Notes: a model not told the origin generated them from the sequence alone. DNA of 12,658 nt from JANRIZ01 sp033764445 (GCA_033764445.1 JANRIZ010000026.1:1-12658); one strand, 5' to 3'; counted from the stretch's first letter, positions 1-6,228 are shown. A program made the numbers and translations.

Positions 1-68
1 GCCAAAACTCATTGTCCCTCTCCCACCCATGGGTTCCTTCCATTCTCAAATCCCAACTTCAATCGCGC

Positions 69-218
69 TCACTTTTCATCGCGTTTATCTGCACACACCG
101 ACTTTTCAGAAACTTTACCCTTCGGCTTTCTATTCCCCAGCCAATATTCCACGACGAACCAGACAGCAGTGATGACTACACAAAGAATGATAAAACCTAT
201 GATATTTAACAAAGTCAT
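69..218 (-). CDS. Small single-span membrane protein, unrecognised
   Basis: I do not recognise a family. Reading from the ATG at 218 gives 49 residues. Residues about 4-24 form one strongly hydrophobic helix (LNIIGFIILCVVITAVWFVV), followed by a charged tail rich in Lys, Arg and Asp/Glu (GNRKPKGKVSEK...). It therefore looks like a small membrane-anchored peptide with a cytoplasmic basic tail. The frame is open upstream to a GTG at 311, which would overlap the end of the 170-aa gene by 22 bp and add a polar, low-information N-terminus. I prefer the 218 start because the hydrophobic segment then becomes N-terminal, although no strong Shine-Dalgarno precedes it. It follows the 170-aa gene on the same strand and could be its last operon member. 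Short length makes chance a real alternative. Confidence 0.4.
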   Translation of the reverse strand: MTLLNIIGFIILCVVITAVWFVVEYWLGNRKPKGKVSEKSVCADKRDEK

Positions 219-289
219 TTTAAAGGCACTCGATGATTCAAAAAAATGGTAATGATGCGTGCTGGTTGTTGTCGAGTTTTTATAGTTGA

Positions 290-802
290 TTAGCTGCTCC
301 ACTTTGGCCACGAGCTGGAGTGGTTTGGAAAACTTTGTGCCATTAAACGAAATATGATTGCCCCCGCCTCAGCATAGTTTTCAAGGGTTAGCTGGTGATT
401 AGAATCAATTGTGAAATGTGCGCAGGCTTTGTGCACACCCTGAATGAAGAATGCTAGGGTGTCTTTGTCGGGTTCGGCCAAATTATCAACTTCAACAAAA
501 TGTCCGCCGACATCAGGTGCCTTTACGTCATCTGTTAGACCACCCTTGTATTTTTTATGCTCTCGATCGGACGTCAGACGACCAGAATTGTTGTTATATC
601 CAATTCCAAGGAAAGAAAGCAGTATACGTCCTGAGATAGCTCCAGCTTCGAACGCTTGATTGGTATGCTGGCATGGTTGAATCCACGATGGACGAAACCC
701 ATCACGCAACAATGAGAGTCGATACGGAATATGTTGCTCCAACATTTCCTTCTGCTGGCCCTCTTTGAGCTCGGCGAGTCCTGGCCTGGTCACATTTCTC
801 AT
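290..802 (-). CDS. Hypothetical protein, 170 aa
   Basis: This is an unrecognised soluble protein with no signal peptide or membrane span. Its composition is that of a real protein, mixed polar and hydrophobic, with a coherent central stretch (GRILLSFLGIGYNNNSGRL, about residues 59-77) and a later acidic segment (DVGGHFVEVDNLAEPDKDT, about 97-115). No catalytic motif that I can name is visible. The ATG at 802 has no clear Shine-Dalgarno. A second in-frame ATG at 745 (MLEQHIPYRLSLL) has AAGGAA almost touching it, so the true start is uncertain. The gene lies 155 nt downstream of the AAA ATPase on the same strand, but its DNA is clearly more AT-rich than that gene, so a shared origin is doubtful. 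The opposite-strand readings here are shorter and low in information. Confidence 0.5.
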   Translation of the reverse strand: MRNVTRPGLAELKEGQQKEMLEQHIPYRLSLLRDGFRPSWIQPCQHTNQAFEAGAISGRILLSFLGIGYNNNSGRLTSDREHKKYKGGLTDDVKAPDVGGHFVEVDNLAEPDKDTLAFFIQGVHKACAHFTIDSNHQLTLENYAEAGAIIFRLMAQSFPNHSSSWPKWSS

Positions 803-957
803 AGGGTAGGAATTTTAAAGATGAAAGCGATTAGGTTTTTTACTACAGTTCATTCATCCTCCTGTTCACCGGGTGCCCGATGCGTCACGTGCCCGACCTC
901 ACATGCAAACTCCCCGAATCATTCGAGGGCGGCGTCATCGAATGGATTCGTTGAGGC

Positions 958-2406
958 TCATGCTTCGCGATCCGCCGATTCAAGTTCCGACCGCCCCAGC
1001 CAGTAGCACGCGAGCGGCGCAGGGATTTTCAAAAGCTCCATCTCCTCCCCGCCTTCGTTCAGCCGCAACACGCCGAAATCCGACAGCCGCCGCGTCACCA
1101 CGTAGCCGCGCTTCACCTTCTTCGTCGCGCAAAACTCCCTCAGCCCCTTCAGTTCGCCCGCGCCCGTGCTTTGGCCGCGATATTTCACCTCGAAAGGCAC
1201 CAGCCGCCCCGGCACCTCGGCTACGATGTCCACCTCCGCATCGCGCTTCCCGCGCCAGTAGGCGAAGTTCACGTTCACATCGTAAAACCGCGTGAAGACG
1301 TGCTTGAAAAACGACGTCTCCACCGCGCGCCCCAGCAGCGCGTCGTCCGTAAGCAATGCCCGCCCCTTCGACAGCACGCTGGGCCCGATGGCCGCGTCCG
1401 CCATGTAAATCTTGTGCCGCCCACGCAGCACCTCCTTGCCGTAACCCAGTGGCGGCAGCTTGTGGATGAGATGCACCGTGGCCAGCAGTTCGATGAAATT
1501 CGTCACCGTCGGCTTTTTTACCGCGAGGTTCTGGCAGAGTGCCTGCATGTCGAGCAGCCCGCCGTCGTGCAGGCAGAGGTAGAGAAACGTGTGCTCCAGT
1601 TCCACCACACGCCGCACGCCGAAGAGCGCGGTCATGTCCCGCTTCAGCACCTTGTCCACGATGTCCTCGCGCAGGAGCTTCTGCGCCCACGTCACGCTCG
1701 GCGCCAGCGCGCACTGCGGGAAGCCGCCCCGCTGAAGATACTCGTGGAAATGCACCACCAGCGCCTCGCCCACCTCGCCCGTGCGGGCAAACTGCCCCTC
1801 GCCCCACTCAAACAGCCCCGACAACGACGGCACCGGCGGCAGCTCCGGCTCCGGCTTTTTCTGGATGCGGAGAAACTCGTAAAACGACAGCGTCGCCAGC
1901 CGGATCGTGTGCCAGCGGCCCACGCCGCTCTCCTGCTGCTCCGCCACCAGCGGCGTCGCCGAGCCGGTCAGCGCGATGCGCCGGTCCTTTTGAAAGTCCA
2001 CCTGGTGCTTTACCCACGTCTGCCAGTGCGGCAGGAACTGGATTTCATCCACTAACACATACTCCAACCCCTGCTCCCGCACCTCCGTCGCACGCCATAG
2101 CCGCAGCACCGTATCCAGCCCCGCCAGCTTCAGCAGCGGATGGTCAAAGGTCACATACAGCACATTGCGCGGCGGCACCCCGCTGGCGACCAGCGCCTCG
2201 ATGGCCTGGAGAAAAAGCGTCGTCTTCCCGATTTGCCGCGCCCCGCTCAGCAGCACCGCGCGCGGAGCCGGCGGCTGCCGCAGCCACAATTCAAGCTCCG
2301 CAAACGCCGCCCTCCGCCACGTCGGCAAGTCCGCCACACGTTCGCCCCGCCACCACGGGTTCATCTCGTGGAGGATGGAAATCAGCTCGGAATCAGGCGC
2401 TATCAT
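958..2406 (-). CDS. AAA_14/DUF4143-type ATP-binding protein
   Basis: This is a 482-aa P-loop ATPase of the AAA_14 plus DUF4143 architecture, a widespread accessory family whose substrate is generally unknown. The Walker A motif is SGARQIGKT (residues 54-62), Walker B is YVLVDEIQ (116-123) and a sensor-1-like segment is RRIALTGSAT (142-151). The middle (about 215-350) is a helical region. The C-terminal part carries a PD-(D/E)xK-like signature: E363, D389-A-E-V-D393 and FEVKYR with E406 and K408. The length is slightly above the usual 380-450 residues. The ATG at 2406 has AGGA 10 nt upstream and a good promoter at 2472-2500; an internal ATG at residue 15 is an alternative start. GC content is strikingly higher than in the DNA on both sides. 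A relic HsdS C-terminus lies 111 nt upstream on the same strand, and such ATPases are often seen near type I restriction loci, so a lost restriction-modification context is inferred. Confidence 0.88.
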   Translation of the reverse strand: MIAPDSELISILHEMNPWWRGERVADLPTWRRAAFAELELWLRQPPAPRAVLLSGARQIGKTTLFLQAIEALVASGVPPRNVLYVTFDHPLLKLAGLDTVLRLWRATEVREQGLEYVLVDEIQFLPHWQTWVKHQVDFQKDRRIALTGSATPLVAEQQESGVGRWHTIRLATLSFYEFLRIQKKPEPELPPVPSLSGLFEWGEGQFARTGEVGEALVVHFHEYLQRGGFPQCALAPSVTWAQKLLREDIVDKVLKRDMTALFGVRRVVELEHTFLYLCLHDGGLLDMQALCQNLAVKKPTVTNFIELLATVHLIHKLPPLGYGKEVLRGRHKIYMADAAIGPSVLSKGRALLTDDALLGRAVETSFFKHVFTRFYDVNVNFAYWRGKRDAEVDIVAEVPGRLVPFEVKYRGQSTGAGELKGLREFCATKKVKRGYVVTRRLSDFGVLRLNEGGEEMELLKIPAPLACYWLGRSELESADREA

Positions 2407-2471
2407 AGCTGTAGCATCCTAAATTAAATAAATAAGGCAAGTGTATTTTACTTAAAAGTGATATTTTGGAA

Positions 2472-2500
2472 TTTATACATAGAATTTGGATCGTTTTCAA
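2472..2500 (-). promoter_or_regulatory. Sigma70-like promoter of the AAA ATPase
   Basis: On the minus strand TTGAAA (2500-2495) and TATAAA (2477-2472) are separated by exactly 17 bp, each matching the sigma70 consensus at 5 of 6 positions. The surrounding stretch 2407-2517 is very AT-rich, unlike the gene. Transcription would start near 2465, about 60 nt before the ATG at 2406. An AAGT-N7-ACTT inverted repeat sits in the leader at about 2440-2454. No experimental evidence is available; the call rests on consensus match and position. Confidence 0.55.
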
Positions 2501-2517
2501 CCAACTGCTAAAACCTT

Positions 2518-2577
2518 TCATGTGAGTAGGTCGGTGTCCGCCACGCGCAACTCCCCGCTCAGCAGCTTCGGCAGTCC
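2518..2577 (-). pseudogene. Relic C-terminus of type I restriction specificity subunit (HsdS)
   Basis: The minus strand reads GLPKLLSGELRVADTDLLT followed by a stop. The segment LPKLLSGELRV closely matches the well-known C-terminal signature of HsdS specificity subunits (typically LLPKLLSGEIRV just before the stop). Upstream of the Gly-Leu the frame runs into the palindrome TCCCGATACATCGGGA and repeat-rich DNA, and there is no recognisable target-recognition domain. I therefore read it as the last roughly 19 codons of a deleted hsdS gene. Its GC-rich codon use matches the adjacent ATPase. It is short, so chance resemblance cannot be excluded. Confidence 0.5.
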
Positions 2578-2590
2578 CGATACATCGGGA
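2575..2590. repeat. Palindrome at the hsdS relic breakpoint
   Basis: TCCCGATACATCGGGA has 7-bp perfect arms around a 2-nt centre. It begins where the HsdS-like reading ends. The core CCGATACATCG recurs as a direct copy at 3004-3014, the other side of the repeat-rich gap. Confidence 0.6.
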
Positions 2591-2769
2591 TAACGAAGCC
2601 TAGCGAGGGTACGGGATTGGTGGAGGTTGGCTATTATCTGCCAATAAAAATGTCTTTCCAGTTTGATAGCCATATTTGGACCGGCGAAATTGTGGCGATT
2701 ATGAAACGTATGGAAAGTAAAAAACGGTGCGAAATGTGACAAGACGCTCGGAAACTCAAGAACTGAACC

Positions 2770-2795
2770 CAGATTTGCTCAGATTGACACAGATT
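2770..2795. repeat. 10-bp period tandem repeat (CAGATT units)
   Basis: The units CAGATTTGCT, CAGATTGACA and a partial CAGATT follow each other with a strict 10-bp period. Similar CAGATT/ACAGATT strings occur in intergenic DNA of many environmental bacteria. It lies in the 532-nt gene-free gap 2578-3109, in which I see no convincing coding region. Confidence 0.6.
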
Positions 2796-2803
2796 CCTTT
2801 TAA

Positions 2804-2830
2804 CCACGAAGGTCACGAGGAACACGAAGG
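2804..2830. repeat. 9-bp period tandem repeat (CCACGAAGG units)
   Basis: Three 9-bp units, CCACGAAGG, TCACGAGGA and ACACGAAGG, sit head to tail with slight divergence between units. Confidence 0.65.
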
Positions 2831-2842
2831 GAGAAACTTTAA

Positions 2843-2869
2843 CCGCGGATATCGCGGATGACGCGAATG
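2843..2869. repeat. 9-bp period tandem repeat (CGCGGAT units)
   Basis: Three 9-bp units, CCGCGGATA, TCGCGGATG and ACGCGAATG, start only 12 nt after the preceding 9-bp array. The period is the same but the sequence differs, so this is a separate repeat type. Confidence 0.65.
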
Positions 2870-2884
2870 GGGAGGCATTGAATT

Positions 2885-2911
2885 TCAAATTCAATATTCA
2901 AGATTCAAAAA
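2885..2911. repeat. Short AT-rich tandem repeat (TTCAA motif)
   Basis: TCAAAT, TCAATAT, TCAAGAT and TCAAAAA follow with a period of about 7 bp. It is simple and AT-rich, so it is the weakest of the tandem repeats in this gap. Confidence 0.45.
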
Positions 2912-2952
2912 TGGGGGGAATGTCTAATAACGGACTGATGACGATTTCAGCA

Positions 2953-3001
2953 CGCTCAACGCTCAACGCTCAACCGACAACCGACAACCGGCAACCGGCA
3001 A
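2953..3001. repeat. Seven-unit 7-bp tandem repeat
   Basis: Seven uninterrupted 7-bp units are present: three copies of CGCTCAA, two of CCGACAA and two of CCGGCAA. The change from one unit type to the next is stepwise, one or two bases at a time, as expected from slippage duplication followed by point mutation. No coding frame of interest crosses it. Confidence 0.8.
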
Positions 3002-3060
3002 CTCCGATACATCGCGAGCAAGTCTGCGGATGAAGTTCCCCTTCCCATCCGTGTCAGAAT

Positions 3061-3100
3061 TTTCGGAGTTTACTCGCGGGGGCTTTCGGGGTTTACTCGC
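3061..3100. repeat. 17-bp direct repeat in the ffh leader
   Basis: TTTCGGAGTTTACTCGC (3061-3077) and TTTCGGGGTTTACTCGC (3084-3100) differ at one base and are offset by 23 bp. The second copy ends 9 nt before the ffh ATG. The GGGGG between them (3078-3082) could pair with the CCCCC (3103-3107) just before the start codon. Confidence 0.7.
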
Positions 3101-3109
3101 CTCCCCCTT

Positions 3110-4468
3110 ATGTTCGAAACACTGTCATCAAAGCTCGAATCCGCCTTCAAGTCGTTGCGCGGGCTCAACCGCATCTCCGAGGAAAACGTCTCCGAAGCTC
3201 TCCGCGAGGTGCGCATGGCGCTGCTGGATGCCGACGTCAATTTCGAGGTCGTCCGGGATTTTATCGAGCGGGTCAAAACCCAGACACTCGGCCAGGAGGT
3301 CACCCGCACGGTCTCCCCGGGTCAGCAAATCATCAAAATCATCCACGACGAATTGGTCACCCTGCTCGGTTCGCAAAATGCGGGTCTCGCCCTTTCGGCC
3401 AGTCCGGCCAAGATCATGATGGTGGGTCTGCACGGTTCGGGTAAGACCACCTCCACGGGCAAGCTGGCCAAAATGCTCCAGAAACAGGGCCGCAAATTGC
3501 TGCTCGTGGCCTGCGACGTGTACCGTCCGGCGGCCATTGACCAACTCAAAACCCTCGGCACCCAGCTCGAAATTCCCGTGTTCTCCAAGCCCGGCGAACT
3601 CAATGTGGTCAAAATCGCCGAGGAAGCGGAGCGTTTTGCGCTGACGCTTCAGGCCAATGTCATCATCTACGACACCGCCGGTCGGCTTCAGATCGATGAC
3701 GCCCTGATTGCCGAGCTGGTCCAGCTCAAGGCCAAGGCCCGTCCGCACGAAATCCTGCTCGTGGCCGACGGCGCGCTGGGGCAGCAGGCGGTGGATGTCG
3801 CCTCGAAATTTAATACGGCCCTGGATCTGACCGGGATCATTCTCACCAAAATGGATGGTGACGCCCGGGGTGGCGCGGCCCTTTCGATCCGGTCGGTCAC
3901 CCAAAAGCCCATCAAGTTCATGGGCACCGGCGAAAAGCTGGAGGCCCTCGAGCCCTTTCACCCGGACCGGCTGGCCTCCCGCATTCTGGGCATGGGCGAC
4001 ATTGTCACCCTTGTGGAAAAGGCGCAGGAACAGGTGGATGTGGAGAAGGCCGCCGAGCTGGAGCGCAAAATGCGCAAAGGCGACATGGACATGAATGATT
4101 TCCTGGAGCAGCTGCGTCAATTAAAAAATATGGGGTCCCTCGAAAATATCCTTGGCATGCTGCCAGGAATGGGTAGTGTCACCAATTCCCCGATGGGTGC
4201 CAATGCCATCTCCCAAGGAGAGGCCCAGATGAAACGCGCCGAGGCGATGATTTTGTCGATGACCCCCGGGGAAAGGCGCTTCCCGCACCTGATCAACGTC
4301 AGCCGCCGTCAACGCATTGCACGCGGCAGCGGATCCAAGTTGCAGGAAGTCAACCAGCTCTTGAGCCAGTTCGATCAGATGAAAAAAATGATGAAGAACA
4401 TGGGCAAGATGCAGAAAATGATGGCACGCATGGGAGGTCAAATCCCCGGTCTGCCGAAGATGTTTTAA
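3110..4468 (+). CDS. ffh: Signal recognition particle GTPase Ffh
   Basis: This is Ffh, the protein subunit of the signal recognition particle. It binds the 4.5S RNA and the signal sequences of nascent membrane proteins, and it docks with FtsY. The 452 residues match the usual length. The N domain is about residues 1-90. The G domain has G1 GLHGSGKTT (106-114), DTAGR (188-192), TKMDG (246-250), DARGG (251-255) and GTGEK (272-276). The Met-rich M domain (about 320-452) has the RNA-binding SRRQRIARGSG stretch (398-408) and MKKMMKNMGKMQKMMARMG (424-442). The start MFETLSSKLESAF aligns with the family N-terminus, although no Shine-Dalgarno is visible and CCCCCTT directly precedes the ATG. One oddity is His at P-loop position 108, where Gln is usual. 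It heads the block with rpsP, trmD and rplS. Confidence 0.98.
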   Translation: MFETLSSKLESAFKSLRGLNRISEENVSEALREVRMALLDADVNFEVVRDFIERVKTQTLGQEVTRTVSPGQQIIKIIHDELVTLLGSQNAGLALSASPAKIMMVGLHGSGKTTSTGKLAKMLQKQGRKLLLVACDVYRPAAIDQLKTLGTQLEIPVFSKPGELNVVKIAEEAERFALTLQANVIIYDTAGRLQIDDALIAELVQLKAKARPHEILLVADGALGQQAVDVASKFNTALDLTGIILTKMDGDARGGAALSIRSVTQKPIKFMGTGEKLEALEPFHPDRLASRILGMGDIVTLVEKAQEQVDVEKAAELERKMRKGDMDMNDFLEQLRQLKNMGSLENILGMLPGMGSVTNSPMGANAISQGEAQMKRAEAMILSMTPGERRFPHLINVSRRQRIARGSGSKLQEVNQLLSQFDQMKKMMKNMGKMQKMMARMGGQIPGLPKMF

Positions 4469-4560
4469 AATTTTAAATGGGCTGCTCCAGCGGCCCACCC
4501 AAAACGCCGAACCCGCGCGATATGCCTGGAGCCGTATCCGCACCGAAAGGAAGTGCCACC

Positions 4561-4818
4561 ATGGCAGTTCACATCCGTCTGAAAAAAATCGGGACCAAGA
4601 ATGATCCCGTCTACCGTATCGTTGTCGCCGACTCCCGCAGTCCGCGCGATGGTCGCAATATCGAACAGATTGGCACCTACGACCCCCGCAAAGCCACGGA
4701 TACCTCAAGCATCCAGCTTGAACGTGTGGAGCATTGGGTCAGCAAGGGAGCCCAACTCTCGGATACGGTCCGCTCGATTTACAACAAGGCCAAGGCCGCC
4801 GCACCGAAAGCCGCCTGA
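4561..4818 (+). CDS. rpsP: 30S ribosomal protein S16
   Basis: Ribosomal protein S16 is a small-subunit assembly protein that binds 16S rRNA in the 5' domain. The 85-aa product begins MAVHIRLKKIGTKNDPVYRI, the standard S16 N-terminus, followed by VVADSRSPRDGR (22-33) and the IGTYDPRK segment (37-44). It ends in an Ala/Lys-rich tail (KAKAAAPKAA) that is commonly variable. I chose the ATG at 4561 over an in-frame ATG at 4477 because the family begins at MAV and because AAAGGAAG lies about 7 nt upstream. The 28 extra residues of the longer reading have no S16 similarity. It sits 92 nt after ffh and 59 nt before trmD. Confidence 0.97.
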   Translation: MAVHIRLKKIGTKNDPVYRIVVADSRSPRDGRNIEQIGTYDPRKATDTSSIQLERVEHWVSKGAQLSDTVRSIYNKAKAAAPKAA

Positions 4819-4877
4819 TTTTCCGGCGGGTCGGGGCCTGTTCCTGACATCCCCCCCGCGAGATTGAGGCCTTTCCC

Positions 4878-5564
4878 ATGCGCATCGAGGTGCTGACCCT
4901 TTTCCCGGGAATCCTGCAGGGGCCTTTGCAGGAGAGCATTCTCAAGCGCGCACAGGAAAAAAACCGGGTCCAGATCGGTGTCCGCAATATCCGGGACTGG
5001 ACCCACGACAAACACAATACAGCGGACGACAAGCCGTATGGCGGCGGACCCGGGATGGTCATGAAACCCGGGCCTGTGTTCGAAGCCGTGGATGAAATCT
5101 GCGGCCCCAAACGCCAGGGATGGCGGGTGGTTCTCACCTCGCCCTCCGGTCGGAGGCTCGACCAAAAGCTCTCCCAGGAGCTGGCGCAAGAGCCGAATGT
5201 TCTTTTGATATGCGGTCATTATGAGGGAATCGACGACCGGGTCCGCCAGGCCCTGGTCACCGACGAAATCTCCATCGGCGACTATGTCCTGACCAACGGG
5301 GCACTGGCCGCCCTGGTGATCATCGACTCGGTGGTGAGACTGATCCCCGGAGTGCTCGGCGACGAGTGCTCCAGCGAGGATGAGTCTTTCAGCCACGGTC
5401 TGCTCGAGTACCCCCATTATACGAGGCCCGAAGAGTACCGTGGGATGAAAGTCCCCGAGATTCTCCTGGGCGGCAACCACGCCGAAATTGAAAAATGGCG
5501 GCGCGCCCAGTCCCTCGAAAAGACCCGCAGACAAAGACCCGATCTCCTGGAAGGCCAGGCTTGA
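4878..5564 (+). CDS. trmD: tRNA (guanine-N1-)-methyltransferase TrmD
   Basis: TrmD transfers a methyl group from S-adenosylmethionine to N1 of G37 in tRNAs, preventing +1 frameshifting. It works as a dimer with a SPOUT trefoil knot. The 228-aa protein shows the family signatures in order: DKPYGGGPGMVMKPGPVF (51-68), SPSGRRL (88-94), ICGHYEGIDDRV (111-122), the knot loop ISIGDYVLTNGALA (131-144), VRLIPGVLG (153-161), LLEYPHYTRP (175-184) and GNHAEIEKWR (199-208). The position matching the E. coli catalytic Asp169 is Glu169 here, preceded by Asp168 (SSEDESF). The C-terminus is somewhat shorter than in E. coli (255 aa). The ATG at 4878 has GAGG 8 nt upstream. rimM, which often precedes trmD, is absent. 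Confidence 0.97.
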   Translation: MRIEVLTLFPGILQGPLQESILKRAQEKNRVQIGVRNIRDWTHDKHNTADDKPYGGGPGMVMKPGPVFEAVDEICGPKRQGWRVVLTSPSGRRLDQKLSQELAQEPNVLLICGHYEGIDDRVRQALVTDEISIGDYVLTNGALAALVIIDSVVRLIPGVLGDECSSEDESFSHGLLEYPHYTRPEEYRGMKVPEILLGGNHAEIEKWRRAQSLEKTRRQRPDLLEGQA

Positions 5565-5612
5565 TCCCAACACAACCCATTTAATACAACCCAATCGGAG
5601 CAGAAAAAGCAT

Positions 5613-6008
5613 ATGAACGTACAGAAACTCATCGCCGGCATCGAAGCCGAACAATTCAAATCTCTCGCGCCCTTCTCGGTCGGGGACACCGTCAAGGTGC
5701 ACACGATCGTCAAGGAAGGTGAAAAATCCCGCGTCCAGATTTTCACGGGTATTGTCATCTCGCGCAAAGGCAGCGGGCTGAATGCCAACTTCACCGTCCG
5801 CCGCATTTCCTACGGCGAAGGGGTCGAGCGTATCTTCCCGCTGCATTCCCCCAACATCGAAAAAATCGAGGTTGAAAAACAGGGTGACGTGCGCCGCGCC
5901 AAACTCTATTACCTCCGCGACCGCGTGGGCAAACAGGCCACGACCGTGAAGGAAAAGCAGACGGACTCCAGCCGCGCCAAACAGGCCGCCGCTACCGCAG
6001 TCAAATAA
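5613..6008 (+). CDS. rplS: 50S ribosomal protein L19
   Basis: Ribosomal protein L19 sits at the interface of the two subunits. The 131-aa product has the hallmark segments FSVGDTVKVHTIVKEGEKSR (21-40), QIFTGIVISRKG (42-53), FTVRRISYGEGVERIFPLHS (60-79) and RRAKLYYLRDRVGK (93-107... region). The common core is about 115 residues, and here a Lys/Ala/Thr-rich tail of roughly 20 residues (TTVKEKQTDSSRAKQAAATAVK) extends it. The ATG at 5613 is preceded by CGGAG with 11 nt spacing (GGAGCAGAAAAAGCAT). It is the last gene of the ffh-rpsP-trmD-rplS block and is followed immediately by terminator hairpins. Confidence 0.97.
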   Translation: MNVQKLIAGIEAEQFKSLAPFSVGDTVKVHTIVKEGEKSRVQIFTGIVISRKGSGLNANFTVRRISYGEGVERIFPLHSPNIEKIEVEKQGDVRRAKLYYLRDRVGKQATTVKEKQTDSSRAKQAAATAVK

Positions 6009-6011
6009 TTG

Positions 6012-6038
6012 CTCCGACCATCGGAGTCACCTTTTTTT
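6012..6038 (+). terminator. Possible first terminator after rplS
   Basis: A 6-bp stem CTCCGA/TCGGAG (6012-6017, 6021-6026) with a 3-nt loop is followed, after TCACC, by seven T residues (6032-6038). The 5-nt gap between stem and T-run makes it a weaker terminator than the next hairpin. Confidence 0.5.
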
Positions 6039-6041
6039 CAT

Positions 6042-6077
6042 CCCGTTGCCGCATCCCCATGCGACAACGGGATTTTT
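6042..6077 (+). terminator. Rho-independent terminator after rplS
   Basis: CCCGTTG (6042-6048) pairs with CAACGGG (6065-6071), and after one mismatch five further pairs close a CCCC tetraloop (6055-6058). The stem is followed by ATTTTT. It lies 33 nt after the rplS stop, and its strong GC stem and T-run make it the likely end of the operon transcript. Confidence 0.85.
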
Positions 6078-6092
6078 CGTGCCTTGGTGGCA

Positions 6093-6128
6093 CGGAACCT
6101 TGGGAGCAGGATGCTCCCGCTACTTTAC
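6093..6128 (+). repeat. REP-like palindromic element, copy A
   Basis: The core GGGAGCAGGATGCTCCC (6102-6118) has 7-bp arms and a GGA loop, with left flank CGGAACCTT and right flank GCTACTTTAC. All 36 nt are identical to copy C, exactly 100 bp further on. Confidence 0.85.
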
Positions 6129-6150
6129 CGGCTTCCCGCAGGATCTTCAT

Positions 6151-6178
6151 GGTAGTGGAAGCATCTTGCTCCCGTACC
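6151..6178 (-). repeat. REP-like palindromic element, copy B (inverted)
   Basis: The core is GGAAGCATCTTGCTCCC (6157-6173). Read on the minus strand it is GGGAGCAAGATGCTTCC followed by ACTACC, which matches the core and right flank of copies A and C with a few changes. It lies between A and C in opposite orientation, giving the alternating arrangement seen in BIME-type clusters. Confidence 0.7.
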
Positions 6179-6192
6179 CTTTCTGCCCCGCT

Positions 6193-6228
6193 CGGAACCT
6201 TGGGAGCAGGATGCTCCCGCTACTTTAC
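6193..6228 (+). repeat. REP-like palindromic element, copy C
   Basis: This is a 36-nt exact copy of element A, core at 6202-6218. Its right end (TACTTTAC) supplies the TAA stop codon (6227-6225) of the minus-strand 81-aa gene, so the hairpin follows that gene's last codon directly. Confidence 0.85.

Noticed and set aside
841..954. Plus-strand peptide ending in KLPESFEGGVIEWIR before a stop at 952-954
   Set aside because: It looks like a plausible protein C-terminus, possibly a gene relic, but it is only about 40 codons, has no start with a ribosome binding site, and I cannot tie it to a family.
1171..2408. Long open frames on the plus strand opposite the ATPase (for example 1171-2055 and 1539-2408)
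   Set aside because: They are antisense to a gene with clear Walker motifs, are full of Pro, Arg, Ala and Ser, and exist because GC-rich codons leave few stops on the other strand.
2579..2742. Minus-strand frame upstream of the HsdS tail
   Set aside because: Its residues (FFTFHTFHNRHNF...) are low in information and cross the palindrome; only the last 19 codons resemble HsdS.
2770..3001. Tandem repeats as a CRISPR array
   Set aside because: Units are 7-10 bp with no unique spacers, and no cas genes are present.
3128..4120. A 330-codon open frame on the minus strand opposite ffh
   Set aside because: Composition is rich in His, Gly and Phe with no recognisable domain; ffh on the plus strand is certain.
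4477..4560. Upstream extension of rpsP to an ATG at 4477
   Set aside because: The 28 added residues have no S16 similarity and the internal ATG at 4561 has a proper Shine-Dalgarno and the family N-terminus.
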